A stretch of 64,000 bases of DNA from Streptomyces hyderabadensis (GTDB lineage Bacteria; Actinomycetota; Actinomycetes; Streptomycetales; Streptomycetaceae). Location: the NCBI RefSeq assembly GCF_020404845.1, contig NZ_JAIOJZ010000023.1, positions 1 through 64,000 of the forward strand, written 5' to 3'. Below, in pieces: positions 1 to 8,114 of the stretch. Under the pieces are notes generated by a model. That model searched no databases. It saw nothing but the letters and a program-made list of their open reading frames with translations, and was not told the origin of the DNA. Both the position numbers and the translations under genes were made by a program. The stretch's first letter is position 1. Each line of letters begins with the position of its first letter.

Positions 1-323
1 AGGTCCTGGCGCTCGCCAAGGCGCTGGGCGTGGACCCGGACGCCTTCTTCGACGCCATCGCCGGCGGCCCGCTCGACATGGGCTACCTGCGCGCCAAGGC
101 CGGCCTGATCCGGGACGGCGCGCTGTCCCCGGCCCAGTTCGCGGTGGGCACCGCCGAGAAGGACGCCCGCCTGATCGTGGAGGCGGGCGAGGCCAACGGC
201 GTCCGGCTGGACCTCGCCGCGGCCGGGGCGCAGCGGTTCGCCAGGGCCGCCGCCCAGGGCCACGGCGACGAGGACATGGCGGCGGCCTACTTCGCCAGCT
301 TCGAGGAGAAGGGGACCGACTGA
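1..323 (+). CDS. NAD(P)-dependent 3-hydroxyisobutyrate dehydrogenase-like oxidoreductase, C-terminal part
   Basis: The gene is cut by the left edge; the reading frame runs from base 3 and about 107 C-terminal residues are visible. The text is the all-helical C-terminal domain of the beta-hydroxyacid dehydrogenase family (6PGDH_C/NAD_binding_11): a helix with GGPLDMGYLRAKAG, then the AEKDARLIVEAGEANG segment that packs against the substrate pocket, then a short tail ending FEEKGTD. The Rossmann domain and catalytic lysine lie outside the window, so substrate cannot be judged. Family membership is inferred from the C-domain alone. The next gene starts 86 bases downstream on the same strand. Confidence 0.75.
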   Translation, partial: VLALAKALGVDPDAFFDAIAGGPLDMGYLRAKAGLIRDGALSPAQFAVGTAEKDARLIVEAGEANGVRLDLAAAGAQRFARAAAQGHGDEDMAAAYFASFEEKGTD

Positions 324-409
324 CCCCACCCGGGGTACCGGGTGCACGAAACCCCCGGCGCCGCAGACCGGACCGGTGCCGGGACCACACCGAATCGCGA
401 GGAGTCCGC

Positions 410-832
410 ATGTCCAAGCCGCCGCTGCCGCCCGAGGCCGTCGAACTGCTGCGCCGCCCCAACCCGTGCGTCATGGCCACCCTCCGCTCGGACGGCGCAC
501 CCGTCTCCACGCCCACCTGGTACGCGTGGGACGACGACGGCCGGGTGCTGATCAACCTCGACGCGGGCCGCGTGCGCCTGGGACACCTGCGCCGCGACCC
601 GCGCCTCACCCTCACCGTCCTGGCGGGCGACGACTGGTACACCCACGTCACCCTCATCGGCCGCGTCGCCGAGATGCGCGACGACGAGGACCTCTCCGGC
701 ATCGACCGACTCTCCCGGCACTACACGGGCAACCCGTACCCGAACCGGGAGCGTCCCCGGGTCAGCGCCTGGATCGAGGTGGAGCGCTGGCACGGCTGGG
801 GGGCGATGAAGGACAGCTCCCAGTCCGGCTGA
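410..832 (+). CDS. PPOX-class F420-dependent oxidoreductase, copy 1
   Basis: This 140-residue protein is a full-length split-barrel flavin/F420-binding protein of the pyridoxamine-phosphate-oxidase-like class (Rv1155 type). The start is an ATG eight bases after a GAGGAG ribosome site. Seen in the sequence are the N-terminal RPNPCVMATLRSDGAPVSTPTWY strand pair, LRRDPRLTLTVL, DDWYTHVTLIGRVAEMRDDE and the C-terminal WIEVERWHGWG, all typical of the family. It is thought to act in the cytoplasm as an F420H2-dependent reductase; the substrate is unknown. A close paralogue, roughly 70% identical by eye, lies at 27078-27503 beside a LysR regulon, which suggests duplication or separate acquisition. 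Confidence 0.88.
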   Translation: MSKPPLPPEAVELLRRPNPCVMATLRSDGAPVSTPTWYAWDDDGRVLINLDAGRVRLGHLRRDPRLTLTVLAGDDWYTHVTLIGRVAEMRDDEDLSGIDRLSRHYTGNPYPNRERPRVSAWIEVERWHGWGAMKDSSQSG

Positions 833-976
833 CGGGCTCCGGCTCCTTTCGCGCCGGGCGCCGGGAGGGGTGTGTGTCTCGGGTGCGGCATCGATGTGAT
901 GCCGGGTGTGTTCCGCCGCGGTACGGCCGGGAGTTGCCGCTCCCGGCCGTACCCGTGCGGCGGAGTCCGGGCGCGG

Positions 977-1291
977 CTATTCGATCTCGCGCATCATCTT
1001 CTCCATCGAGCCGACCGCGAGCCGGGTCTGGGTCAGCTCGTCCAGGGTCTGCCGCTGCTCCTCCACCGTGCGGCGCTGCAACTCCACGGTGTCCTCCAGG
1101 AGTCGCGCGTACCGCGTGGCGAGTTCCCTGTACTGCTCCTCGCGCGCCGCCAGCATCCGGGCCCGCCAGGTGGCGGCGACCTGCCAGACGATCACGATCA
1201 TCAGGCCGAAGAACCCGGCCGCGCCCACGGCGCCGACCAGGACCCCCAGCTCCTCTCCCCCTGCGGCGAGACTCACCACGTCCTCGTTCAC
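977..1291 (-). CDS. small single-span membrane protein with cytoplasmic coiled coil
   Basis: This 104-residue protein has one hydrophobic segment (about residues 17-38) followed by a charged helix (about 44-104) with heptad-like leucines and many E, R and Q residues, so a membrane-anchored coiled coil is likely. No enzyme motif is seen. Its ATG overlaps the stop of the upstream ArsR gene in an ATGA arrangement, so the two are almost certainly co-translated. It may be an accessory sensor or membrane partner of the regulator; that is inference from coupling only. The 144 bases on its 3' side before the PPOX gene hold no further gene. Confidence 0.7.
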   Translation of the reverse strand: MNEDVVSLAAGGEELGVLVGAVGAAGFFGLMIVIVWQVAATWRARMLAAREEQYRELATRYARLLEDTVELQRRTVEEQRQTLDELTQTRLAVGSMEKMMREIE

Positions 1292-1659
1292 TTCGCTTCC
1301 TCTTTCGCACTCCGGCCGGCGGTCCGGTCGGTCTCGGTGGTGTCGGTGATCGTCGCGGCCGCCCGCGCGATGACCCGCGGAGTGAGCTGGTAGAAGAACG
1401 GGGTGACGTCGTAGTACTTCACCGTCTTGCCGTCCTCCGCGACCTCCAGCGTGCCGGCGACCAGCCCCGCGGCCTCCAGTCGCTGCAGGTGCATGTGCAG
1501 CAGCGGGCGGCCCATGCCGATCAGGCGGGCCAGCGCGCTGACGTAGTTCCGGCTCTCCGTGAGCGCCGCGACGATCCGCATGCGGTGCGGGTTGCCGAGC
1601 GCGGAGAGCACCTTGAGCAACTCGTCACCGGTCGGTGCCGGAGGTGGGGCCTCGGGCAT
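1288..1659 (-). CDS. ArsR/HTH_20-type winged-helix transcriptional regulator
   Basis: This 123-residue regulator has a winged helix-turn-helix spanning most of its length: LLKVLSALGNPHRMRIVAAL, then YVSALARLIGMGRPLLHMHLQRLEAAGLV and the wing EDGKTVKYYDVTP. The frame stays open upstream to 1734, but ATG at 1659 is chosen because the DNA beyond it contains two palindromes that look like operators. No cysteine cluster for arsenic or metal binding is seen, so the ligand is unknown. It is followed with a 4-base overlap by the membrane coiled-coil gene. Autoregulation is likely. Confidence 0.85.
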   Translation of the reverse strand: MPEAPPPAPTGDELLKVLSALGNPHRMRIVAALTESRNYVSALARLIGMGRPLLHMHLQRLEAAGLVAGTLEVAEDGKTVKYYDVTPFFYQLTPRVIARAAATITDTTETDRTAGRSAKEEAK

Positions 1660-1680
1660 CGCACCCCTTTCCGTCGTACC

Positions 1681-1731
1681 TGTCAGGAAACGCTGACAGG
1701 GGTCGCGGCCACCTGTCAAAGATTCCTGACA
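1681..1731. promoter_or_regulatory. twin ArsR operator palindromes
   Basis: Two copies of TGTCAGGAA-N4-TGACAGG lie 22-72 bases upstream of the ArsR start: one on the plus strand at 1681-1700, the other on the minus strand at 1712-1731. Each contains the inverted pair TGTCA-N8-TGACA. The centres are 31 bp apart, three helical turns, so two dimers would sit on the same face of the DNA. Operator function is inferred from position and symmetry. Confidence 0.65.
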
Positions 1732-1757
1732 CATATCGGGGACACATCAGGGATCCA

Positions 1758-1830
1758 TAAGGGACGGGTCGGGGACGGGTTGGGGGCGAGGGGGGGGACG
1801 GGCAAGGGGTGGGCCGGGGACGGGTCCTGG
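1758..1830 (+). repeat. G-tract-rich stretch with degenerate GGGACGGG repeats
   Basis: At least eight runs of three or more G occur on the plus strand between the ArsR operators and the VOC gene, built on a degenerate GGGGACGGGT repeat. The arrangement satisfies the usual G-quadruplex pattern. No coding frame is evident. It would lie in the leader of the VOC gene if transcription starts upstream of it. Confidence 0.5.
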
Positions 1831-1919
1831 GCGTACGATCTTCGCGCGGCATCGCGTGTCGGTCACCGTCCGGGTGAGGCATGGAGGCGCCGCGGAGATG
1901 CCCGTGGAGGCATTGACCC

Positions 1920-2348
1920 GTGTCAGTCGAGTTCAACCACACCATCGTTCTCTCCCGCGACCGGGAGAAGTCCGCCCGTTTCCTCGCCGGAATCCTCGGT
2001 CTCCAGGTCGGTGAACCGGCCGGGATGTTCCTGCCCGTGACGACCGCCAACGGCGTCACCCTCGATTTCGCCACCGTCGACATCGACATCCCCGTGCAGC
2101 ACTACGCGTTCCTCGTCTCCGAGGACGAGTTCGACGCCGTCCTCGCCCGGCTCGTCGAAGGCGGGATCCCCATCCAGGCCGACCCGCACGGCCGGCATCC
2201 GCGCCGGATCAACCGCAACGACGGGGGCCGGGGCGTGTACTTCACCGACCCGTCCGGGCACGGCATGGAGGCCTTCACCCGCCCGTACGGCAGCGACCCG
2301 GCCTCACCGCTGAACGGCGTCACGGAGGACGTGCCCGGGGCCCGGTGA
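1920..2348 (+). CDS. VOC-superfamily (glyoxalase/bleomycin-resistance fold) protein
   Basis: This 142-residue protein starts at GTG with GGAGG about nine bases upstream. The paired beta-alpha-beta-beta-beta repeats of the vicinal-oxygen-chelate fold are visible: EFNHTIVLSRDREKSARFLAGILGL at the N-terminus and YAFLVSEDEFDAVLARLVEGGI in the second half, ending with GRGVYFTDPSGHGMEAFTRP. Metal-ligand positions are plausible (His7, His82 and Glu about 119), so it may be an active lyase, dioxygenase or resistance protein. The substrate is not deducible. The region between it and the divergent ArsR unit carries operators and a G-rich tract. Confidence 0.85.
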   Translation: MSVEFNHTIVLSRDREKSARFLAGILGLQVGEPAGMFLPVTTANGVTLDFATVDIDIPVQHYAFLVSEDEFDAVLARLVEGGIPIQADPHGRHPRRINRNDGGRGVYFTDPSGHGMEAFTRPYGSDPASPLNGVTEDVPGAR

Positions 2349-2370
2349 CCGTCGGCCCCGATCGCGTCAT

Positions 2371-2418
2371 GCGTCGGTTGCCAGGTCCGTTGCCGGGTCC
2401 GTTGCCGGGTCCGTTGTC
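2371..2418 (+). repeat. 12-bp tandem repeat (GGGTCCGTTGCC)
   Basis: Three near-perfect copies of a 12-bp unit, GGGTCCGTTGCC, plus one degenerate copy upstream, lie between the VOC gene and the next CDS. The number of copies may vary between strains. No function is apparent. Confidence 0.6.
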
Positions 2419-2475
2419 AGTCCCCCTCCGCATACTGGTGGCCTCGGAGTGGCGCATGCGAGGGGGGACTGGGCC

Positions 2476-3570
2476 GTGCGGATGCGGACGGTGTACAGGG
2501 GTGAACTTCCGGTCGTCCACGGGCGGTTCCACGTGGACAGCCGCCGGGAGCCGCGGGGGCCGGTGCCCTCGGAGGCCTGCGCCGGACAGAGCAACGGGCT
2601 GTGCGGCGCGGCCGTCCCGGGCTGCCTGTTCCTGTGCACGGGCCTGAGCCTCGGCACAGTGGCGCTGACCGTCGAGGTGCACGGCGCCGCGCCGCCCCTC
2701 GACGACCGCTGGGAGGACGTGGTGGAGGCGTCGTTCCGGCCGCTGACCGACTCGACCGCCGTCCTGCCCTGCGGCCACGGCGCCCTGTGCGAGCTGGCCC
2801 TGCCGCCCGCCGACCACCGGGTGCGCTACTGCGGGCGCGGCATGGACGGCGGGACGGGGACCGTGTCCGTCACGGACCGGGGCACGGGGCCGGTCGGGCA
2901 GTACCTGTTGCAGTTCTGGCCGGCCCCGCCCACCGCGGACCGGGTCGTCCGGCAGACCTCGCGCAGCGCCGCACGCCGGCACCACTACGCGCGCGCCCTG
3001 GCGCCGCCCGCTCCCGGGGAACCGACCGAGCGGGAGCGCGCCGAGATCCGGTCCTGGGGCGGGCGGCTGCCCAGCCGCCGCGTGCGCGAGGCCGGCGCCG
3101 ACGCGCGCGGGCTCGTACCGCTGGACCGGGACCTGCTCGACGCCGTCGACGCGGCGTGCCCGGCCACCCAGCGCGGCCTCGCCCGCTGGGCCGCCCGCCG
3201 CGCCCTCACCGCGGCCGGACTCGACGACGTCGACTGGATCGCGGCCGCGCTGACCGCCCTGGACCGCGGAGAGGCGCTGCCGGCCCCCTTCGACGACCCC
3301 CGGCGGACCTGGGACCGCTTCTTCACCGACGACCGCACCGCCCTCACCGCGCCGGACCCGCCCGGCGGAGGCGGCGGCGCCCCGCTGTGCCGGGCCCTGG
3401 CCCTGCCCGCCCTGCGCGCCGCCGCCGACCCGGACCCGCTGCGGGCCGCGCTCGGCGCCCTCTTCGCCGCGGCCGTTGCCCACGGCACCGACTACCCGGC
3501 CCTGTTCGCCGAGGCCCGCCGGCACTTCCCGGACCTGGGCGGCGACGCGGTGCCGCGGCGTGACGGGTGA
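2476..3570 (+). CDS. hypothetical protein of about 364 residues
   Basis: I do not recognise a named family. A start at GTG 2476 is favoured because a GAGGGGGGA ribosome site ends seven bases before it; an ATG lies two codons later. Visible features are an early Cys-containing stretch (residues about 34-50, with a GCLFLCTGLSLG hydrophobic segment), a central region rich in arginine and proline, and an alanine-rich helical C-terminal half. There is no signal peptide and no catalytic motif. Codon use is typical of the window, so the frame is real even though three overlapping frames are also open. It stands alone, convergent with the MFS gene. Confidence 0.6.
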   Translation: MRMRTVYRGELPVVHGRFHVDSRREPRGPVPSEACAGQSNGLCGAAVPGCLFLCTGLSLGTVALTVEVHGAAPPLDDRWEDVVEASFRPLTDSTAVLPCGHGALCELALPPADHRVRYCGRGMDGGTGTVSVTDRGTGPVGQYLLQFWPAPPTADRVVRQTSRSAARRHHYARALAPPAPGEPTERERAEIRSWGGRLPSRRVREAGADARGLVPLDRDLLDAVDAACPATQRGLARWAARRALTAAGLDDVDWIAAALTALDRGEALPAPFDDPRRTWDRFFTDDRTALTAPDPPGGGGGAPLCRALALPALRAAADPDPLRAALGALFAAAVAHGTDYPALFAEARRHFPDLGGDAVPRRDG

Positions 3571-3610
3571 CGGGTGTGACCGGCAAGGCGGGTGAAGCAC
3601 AGCAGCGGTT

Positions 3611-4903
3611 TCATCCGTCGCCCGTGGGCTTCACCGGAGCCAGAGCAGGGGCCCGACGGGGCAGCAGCAAGGGCGTCGCCAGGAGCAGCACGCCCGCGAG
3701 CGCCACCGCGGTACGCGTCCCGGCCAGGCCGGCCAGCAGGCCCCACACCGCGGTCAGCGCCGCGGTCGTCAGCTTCCCGCTGACCGTCCAGGCCGACAGG
3801 GTGCGCGCCACCCGGTCCGGGGGCGTCGACTCCAGCCGACGGGTGGCGTACACCGGGTTGTACACGCCCACGGACGTGATCAGCCCGAACTCGACGGCCA
3901 TCACCAGGACCAGCCCCCCGGTCCCCGGACCCACGAAGACCAGCCCGACGGGCCAGCACGCGCGCAGCACGCCGCTGACGACCAGCACCCGGTGCTCCCC
4001 GAAGCGCGCCACCAGCGGCCCGGCCAGCCGCGCGCCGACCAGCCCGCCCACGCACGGCACCGCGAACGCGAGGGAGTACTGCCAGGGGGCGAAACCCAGA
4101 TCGCCCAGCATGAGCACCGCCAGCAGCGGTGCCGTCGCCATGATCAGCCCGTTGACCAGGACCGTGTTCAGGAACAGCGGACGCAGCACCGGCGAGGCGA
4201 GCAGGTACCGCCAGCCCTCCAGCAGGTCACCGGTGCGCAACCGGCTCACCTGCGTGCGCCGCGGGCGCGGCTCCCCGCCGCCGATCGCGCGGATGCCCAG
4301 CGCCGAGAGGAGATAGCTGACCGCGTCGGCGGCCACCGTCACCACCGGCCCGAAGAGTCCGATCGCGGCCCCGCCGACCGGGGGTCCGAGCATGGCCGCC
4401 GTCCAGGTCGTCGACTCGAACCGGCCGTTGGCCCGCAGCAGGTCCGACGGCCGCACCAGCGCCTTGAGACAGGAACCGGCGGCGGCCCTGAAGGTGATGT
4501 CGGCCGCGGCGACCACCACCGAGACGACCAGCAGCTGGGCGAAGCCGAGCCGGCCGAGGGCGTACGCGAGCGGCACGCTCAGCAGCACCGCGCACCGGAC
4601 CAGGTCCGTCGCGATCATCACCGGCCGCTTGCGCCGGAACTCCACCCACGGCCCCAGCGGCACGGCCACCACCGCGCCCACCGCCAGACCGGCCGCCGCG
4701 AGCGCCGCCACCCGGGCCGGCCCGGCGTCCAGCACCACGACCGCGATCAGCGGAAAGGCGTCGAAGGCGAGCCGCGTGCCGAACGTACTGACCGCGTACG
4801 CCGCCCACAACCAGGCGAACCCCCGCCCCAGCGACCTGCCCCGCACCGACCTGTCCCGCACCACGTCCGACTCGACCGCACCCGACTCCGTCACGCCCGA
4901 CAT
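3611..4903 (-). CDS. MFS transporter (EntS/MFS_3-like exporter)
   Basis: This 430-residue protein has about 12 hydrophobic segments and the MFS_3 hallmarks: N-terminal FAWLWAAYAVSTFGTRLAFDAFPLIAVVVL, the loop 2-3 motif PWVEFRRKRPVMIATDLVRC, and RPSDLLRANGRFESTTWTAAMLGPPVGGAAIG in the middle. Proteins of this type export siderophores, macrolides or other small molecules from the cytoplasm by proton antiport; the substrate is unknown. It follows the alpha/beta-hydrolase gene on the same strand with an 83-bp gap that contains a small palindrome, so it may have its own promoter. Confidence 0.88.
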   Translation of the reverse strand: MSGVTESGAVESDVVRDRSVRGRSLGRGFAWLWAAYAVSTFGTRLAFDAFPLIAVVVLDAGPARVAALAAAGLAVGAVVAVPLGPWVEFRRKRPVMIATDLVRCAVLLSVPLAYALGRLGFAQLLVVSVVVAAADITFRAAAGSCLKALVRPSDLLRANGRFESTTWTAAMLGPPVGGAAIGLFGPVVTVAADAVSYLLSALGIRAIGGGEPRPRRTQVSRLRTGDLLEGWRYLLASPVLRPLFLNTVLVNGLIMATAPLLAVLMLGDLGFAPWQYSLAFAVPCVGGLVGARLAGPLVARFGEHRVLVVSGVLRACWPVGLVFVGPGTGGLVLVMAVEFGLITSVGVYNPVYATRRLESTPPDRVARTLSAWTVSGKLTTAALTAVWGLLAGLAGTRTAVALAGVLLLATPLLLPRRAPALAPVKPTGDG

Positions 4904-4953
4904 CCAAGCGAGCCGGGGCCGGGCGGATCAAACAACCGGCCGGGCGACAGGTA

Positions 4954-4966
4954 CAACCGATGGTTG
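4954..4966. promoter_or_regulatory. palindrome CAACC-GAT-GGTTG upstream of the MFS gene
   Basis: A 5-bp-arm inverted repeat lies about 50 bases upstream of the MFS start codon. It has the size and position of a repressor half-site pair. Short palindromes are common in this DNA, so the assignment is tentative. Confidence 0.3.
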
Positions 4967-4986
4967 CGCGCCCGCGCCGGTGCGCT

Positions 4987-5877
4987 CTACCGGGCCAGCA
5001 GGGCGCGCAGCGCCCCGGCGACCTCGCCCGGCGCCTCCTCCGCCATGAAGTGCCCGCAGCCGACGGTCTCGTGCCGCAGGTCCGGGGCCCACGCCCGCCA
5101 CAGCTCGGCGGCGTCGTACCCGAGGGCGGCGCCCCAGTCCTGCTGGAGCACGGTCACCGGCATCCGCAGCCGGTTGCCGTTCGCCCGGTCCGCCCGGTCG
5201 TGGTCGACGTCGATGCCGGCCGAGGCCCGGTAGTCGGCCACGATGGAGGGCACCGCCTCGCGGGACGCCTTCAGGTAGGCGGCGCGGACCTCGGCCGGCA
5301 GGGCGTCCGCGTCCCGGGTCCAGATGTCGAGGAAGTGACCGAAGAACGCGTCCGGCGCCGCGCCGATCAGCTGCTCCGGCAGCCCCGGCGGCTGCGCCAT
5401 CAGATACAGGTGGAAGCCCACCGCCGCCGTCGTGCCGTGCAGGACGTCCCACATGTCCAGCGTCGGCAGCACGTCCAGCGCGGCCAGGTGCGTCACCGCG
5501 TCGGGGTGGTCGAGCCCGGCGCGCACCGCGACCAGCGCGCCCCGGTCGTGACCGGCCAGCGCGAACCGCTCGTGCCCCAGCTCCCGGGCCAGGGCGACCA
5601 CGTCGGCGGCCATGGCCCGCTTGGCGTACGCGGTGCCGTCCGGGTCGGCGGGCTTGTCGCTGGCGCCGTAGCCGCGCAGGTCGGGGCAGATGACCGTGTG
5701 GTCGGCCGCCAGGTCGGCGGCGACGTGCCGCCACATCAGATGGGTCTGCGGGAAGCCGTGCAGCAGCACGACCGGGCTGCCCGTGCCGCCGACGGCCACG
5801 TGCAGGCCGACGCCGTCGGCGACCGTCACACGGTCGTGGGTGAAGCCGGGGATGGTCGGTTCGGTGATGGGGGTCAT
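4987..5877 (-). CDS. alpha/beta hydrolase of the epoxide hydrolase / haloacetate dehalogenase group
   Basis: This 296-residue cytoplasmic hydrolase shows HGFPQT (oxyanion loop, about 40-45), DLRGYGASDKP (about 66-76), a nucleophile elbow GHDRG with Asp111 rather than Ser, and the C-terminal base His276 in GCGHFMAEE. The segment DYRASAGIDVDHDRAD is characteristic of fluoroacetate/haloacetate dehalogenase-like enzymes. An aspartate nucleophile means ester-intermediate chemistry on an epoxide or C-halogen bond, not a serine esterase. It is divergent from the BTAD regulator gene and upstream of the MFS gene. The natural substrate is unknown. Confidence 0.9.
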   Translation of the reverse strand: MTPITEPTIPGFTHDRVTVADGVGLHVAVGGTGSPVVLLHGFPQTHLMWRHVAADLAADHTVICPDLRGYGASDKPADPDGTAYAKRAMAADVVALARELGHERFALAGHDRGALVAVRAGLDHPDAVTHLAALDVLPTLDMWDVLHGTTAAVGFHLYLMAQPPGLPEQLIGAAPDAFFGHFLDIWTRDADALPAEVRAAYLKASREAVPSIVADYRASAGIDVDHDRADRANGNRLRMPVTVLQQDWGAALGYDAAELWRAWAPDLRHETVGCGHFMAEEAPGEVAGALRALLAR

Positions 5878-6067
5878 GGTGGTCGGTGGCCCTCTCTGTT
5901 CCTGTCTGTTCCTGCTCGCGTCACCCGTCCCGGTGACGCCTTCGAGGCTGCCGCGCGCGAATCAGCAACCGATCAGCAACGGCCCGGGGACCGTCCGGGA
6001 ACCGCCCCGCGCGCGTACCGTGGTGAGCGCACGGCGGTGGCGGATCGGAGCGGACGGGACACGGAAC

Positions 6068-8062
6068 ATGGACACGGTCACGTTCGGTGTGCTCGGCGCG
6101 GTCACCGCCGGGCGCGGCCCGCACGTGCTCGCCCTCAAGGGCCCCCGGCACCGGGCCGTGCTCGCCCGGCTGATCCTGGCCCGGCGGCGGGTCGTCCCCG
6201 TCGCCCGCCTGGTCGAGGACCTCTGGGAGGAGCCGCCGCCGCGGGCCGTGGGAGCGGTGCGCACCTTCGTCGGTGACCTGCGCCGCGCCCTGGAGCCCGA
6301 GCGCCCGCCGCGCGCCCCCGCCCGGCTGCTCGTCACCGAGGGCCCGGGATACGCGCTGCGCGCGGCGCCGGACACCGTGGACGCCTGGCGCTTCGAGGCC
6401 GCCGTCGCCGAGGCGGACCGGCTGCCGGCCGCCCAGGCCCCCGACCGGCTGCGGACGGCCCTCGGGGAGTGGCGGGGACCCGCCTACGCCGAGTTCGGCA
6501 CCGAGGACTGGGCCCGCGCCGAACGCTCCCGGCTCACCGAGCTGCGGCTGCGCGCCGTCGAACGCCGCGCGGAGCTGCTCGTGGAACTCGGCCGCGCGGC
6601 CGAGGCGGTCCCCGACCTGGACGCGCACCTCACCGAACACCCCTGGCGGGAGGAGTCCTGGCGCCTGCTCGCGCTCGCCCTGTACCGGACCGGGCGGCAG
6701 GCGGACGCCCTCGCCGTGCTGCGCCGGGCCCGCGCCCTGCTGGCCGGACGGCTGGGCATCGACCCCGGCCCCCGGCTGCGGCGCCTGGAGGCCGGCATCC
6801 TCGCCCAGGACCCGGACCTGGACCCGCCCGGCGAACCGGCGGACGCCGCGGCCCGGCTGTGGGCGCGCGCGACCGAGGCGTACGACCGCTCGGTCGCCGC
6901 CGGTTCCCGGGCCCGCCTGGAATCCACCGTGGGCCTGCTGCGGAGCCTCGCGGTCACCGGCGGCGGTGGTCTGGAGGCAGCCCGGGAGCACCGCATCACG
7001 GCGGTCCGGGCGGCGGAGGAGACCGGCGACGCCGAACTGACGGCCCGGGTGATCGGCGCCTACGACGTCCCCGCCAACTGGACCCGCAGCGACGACCCCG
7101 AACTGGCCCGGAGCATCGTCGCCGCGGCCGAGCGCACCCTGGTCGCCCTGCCCGAGGAGACCGCCACCGACGCGGCACGCTGCCGCCTGCTGGCCACCGT
7201 CGCCCTGGAGTCGCGGGGCGTGCGCAGCCCCCGCGGGCCACGGGCGGCCGCCGAGGCCGAGCGGATCGCCCGCCGCCTGGACGACCCCGCACTGCTCGCG
7301 TTCGCCCTCAACGGCGTCTTCATGCAGTCCTGCACCCGCGCCGGACTGGCCCCGCGCCGCGACGCGATCGGCGCCGAACTCGTCGCCCTCGGCACCCGGC
7401 ACGGCCTGGTCAACTACGAGGTGCTCGGCCACCTGGTCCGGCTGCAGGCCCGCTCGGCCCTCGCCGACCTCACCACCGCAGACGAGCACGCGGCGGCCGT
7501 GGACCGCCTCGCCGAACGGCACGAACGGCCCCTCGTCGGCGTCTTCACCGCCTGGTACCTGGCGCTGCGGCAGGCCGCCACCGCCGGCTCCGCCGCCGGT
7601 TCCCCCGACAGCTCCCACGACCGTGCCGAGGCCGCCTACCGGTCGGCCGCCGGGCGACTCGACGGCGCCGGGATGCCGGGCCTGGAACGCGGGCTGCTGC
7701 CGCTCGCCCTGCTCGGCCTGCGCCTGGCCCACGGCAGGCCCGCGCAGGTGGACCCGCGCGCGGACTGGGGGCCGTACCGGCCGTGGGCCGAGCCCTTCGC
7801 CCTGCTGGCCGAGGGCCGCGAGACCGAGGCCCGCAACGCCCTGCGGGCCCTGCCCGAACCGCCGCCCGACCTCCTCTACGAGGCCCTGTGCTGCGCCGAG
7901 GCCGCGCTCGCCCTCGGACTCGGCGACCGCCCGGCGCTGCGGCGGACGTACGACAGGCTGCTGCCCGCGTCCGGCGAACTCGCGGGCGCGGGCAGCGGGC
8001 TGCTCACCTTCGGGCCGGTCGACGGCTGGCTCCAGGCCATCCGCCGGGCGCTGGAGGCGTGA
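6068..8062 (+). CDS. AfsR/SARP-type BTAD-domain transcriptional regulator
   Basis: This 664-residue regulator has three parts. An N-terminal winged helix (about 1-95: TFGVLGAVTAGRG, GPRHRAVLARLILA, VGAVRTFVGDLRRAL, LVTEGPGYAL) leads into a bacterial transcriptional activation domain (about 100-250: ELRLRAVERRAELLVELGRAAEAVPDLDAHLTEHPWREESWRLLALALYRTGRQADAL). About 400 residues of TPR-like alanine/leucine helices follow. There is no P-loop NTPase domain, unlike AfsR itself, so it resembles mid-size SARP/LuxR-like regulators. The frame is open upstream to 5690, but ATG 6068 begins the conserved domain. It is divergent from the epoxide-hydrolase-like gene (190-bp gap), a possible target. Confidence 0.88.
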   Translation: MDTVTFGVLGAVTAGRGPHVLALKGPRHRAVLARLILARRRVVPVARLVEDLWEEPPPRAVGAVRTFVGDLRRALEPERPPRAPARLLVTEGPGYALRAAPDTVDAWRFEAAVAEADRLPAAQAPDRLRTALGEWRGPAYAEFGTEDWARAERSRLTELRLRAVERRAELLVELGRAAEAVPDLDAHLTEHPWREESWRLLALALYRTGRQADALAVLRRARALLAGRLGIDPGPRLRRLEAGILAQDPDLDPPGEPADAAARLWARATEAYDRSVAAGSRARLESTVGLLRSLAVTGGGGLEAAREHRITAVRAAEETGDAELTARVIGAYDVPANWTRSDDPELARSIVAAAERTLVALPEETATDAARCRLLATVALESRGVRSPRGPRAAAEAERIARRLDDPALLAFALNGVFMQSCTRAGLAPRRDAIGAELVALGTRHGLVNYEVLGHLVRLQARSALADLTTADEHAAAVDRLAERHERPLVGVFTAWYLALRQAATAGSAAGSPDSSHDRAEAAYRSAAGRLDGAGMPGLERGLLPLALLGLRLAHGRPAQVDPRADWGPYRPWAEPFALLAEGRETEARNALRALPEPPPDLLYEALCCAEAALALGLGDRPALRRTYDRLLPASGELAGAGSGLLTFGPVDGWLQAIRRALEA

Positions 8063-8114
8063 CGGCCACGGGGCGCCCGGGTTGCCCCGGCCCGTGCCGG
8101 GTACCCGCCGGGCC

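Noticed and set aside
2601..3563. Arg/Pro-rich open frames overlapping the hypothetical gene at 2476-3570
   Set aside because: Composition typical of out-of-frame reading of high-GC DNA; the chosen frame has the ribosome site and normal third-position bias.
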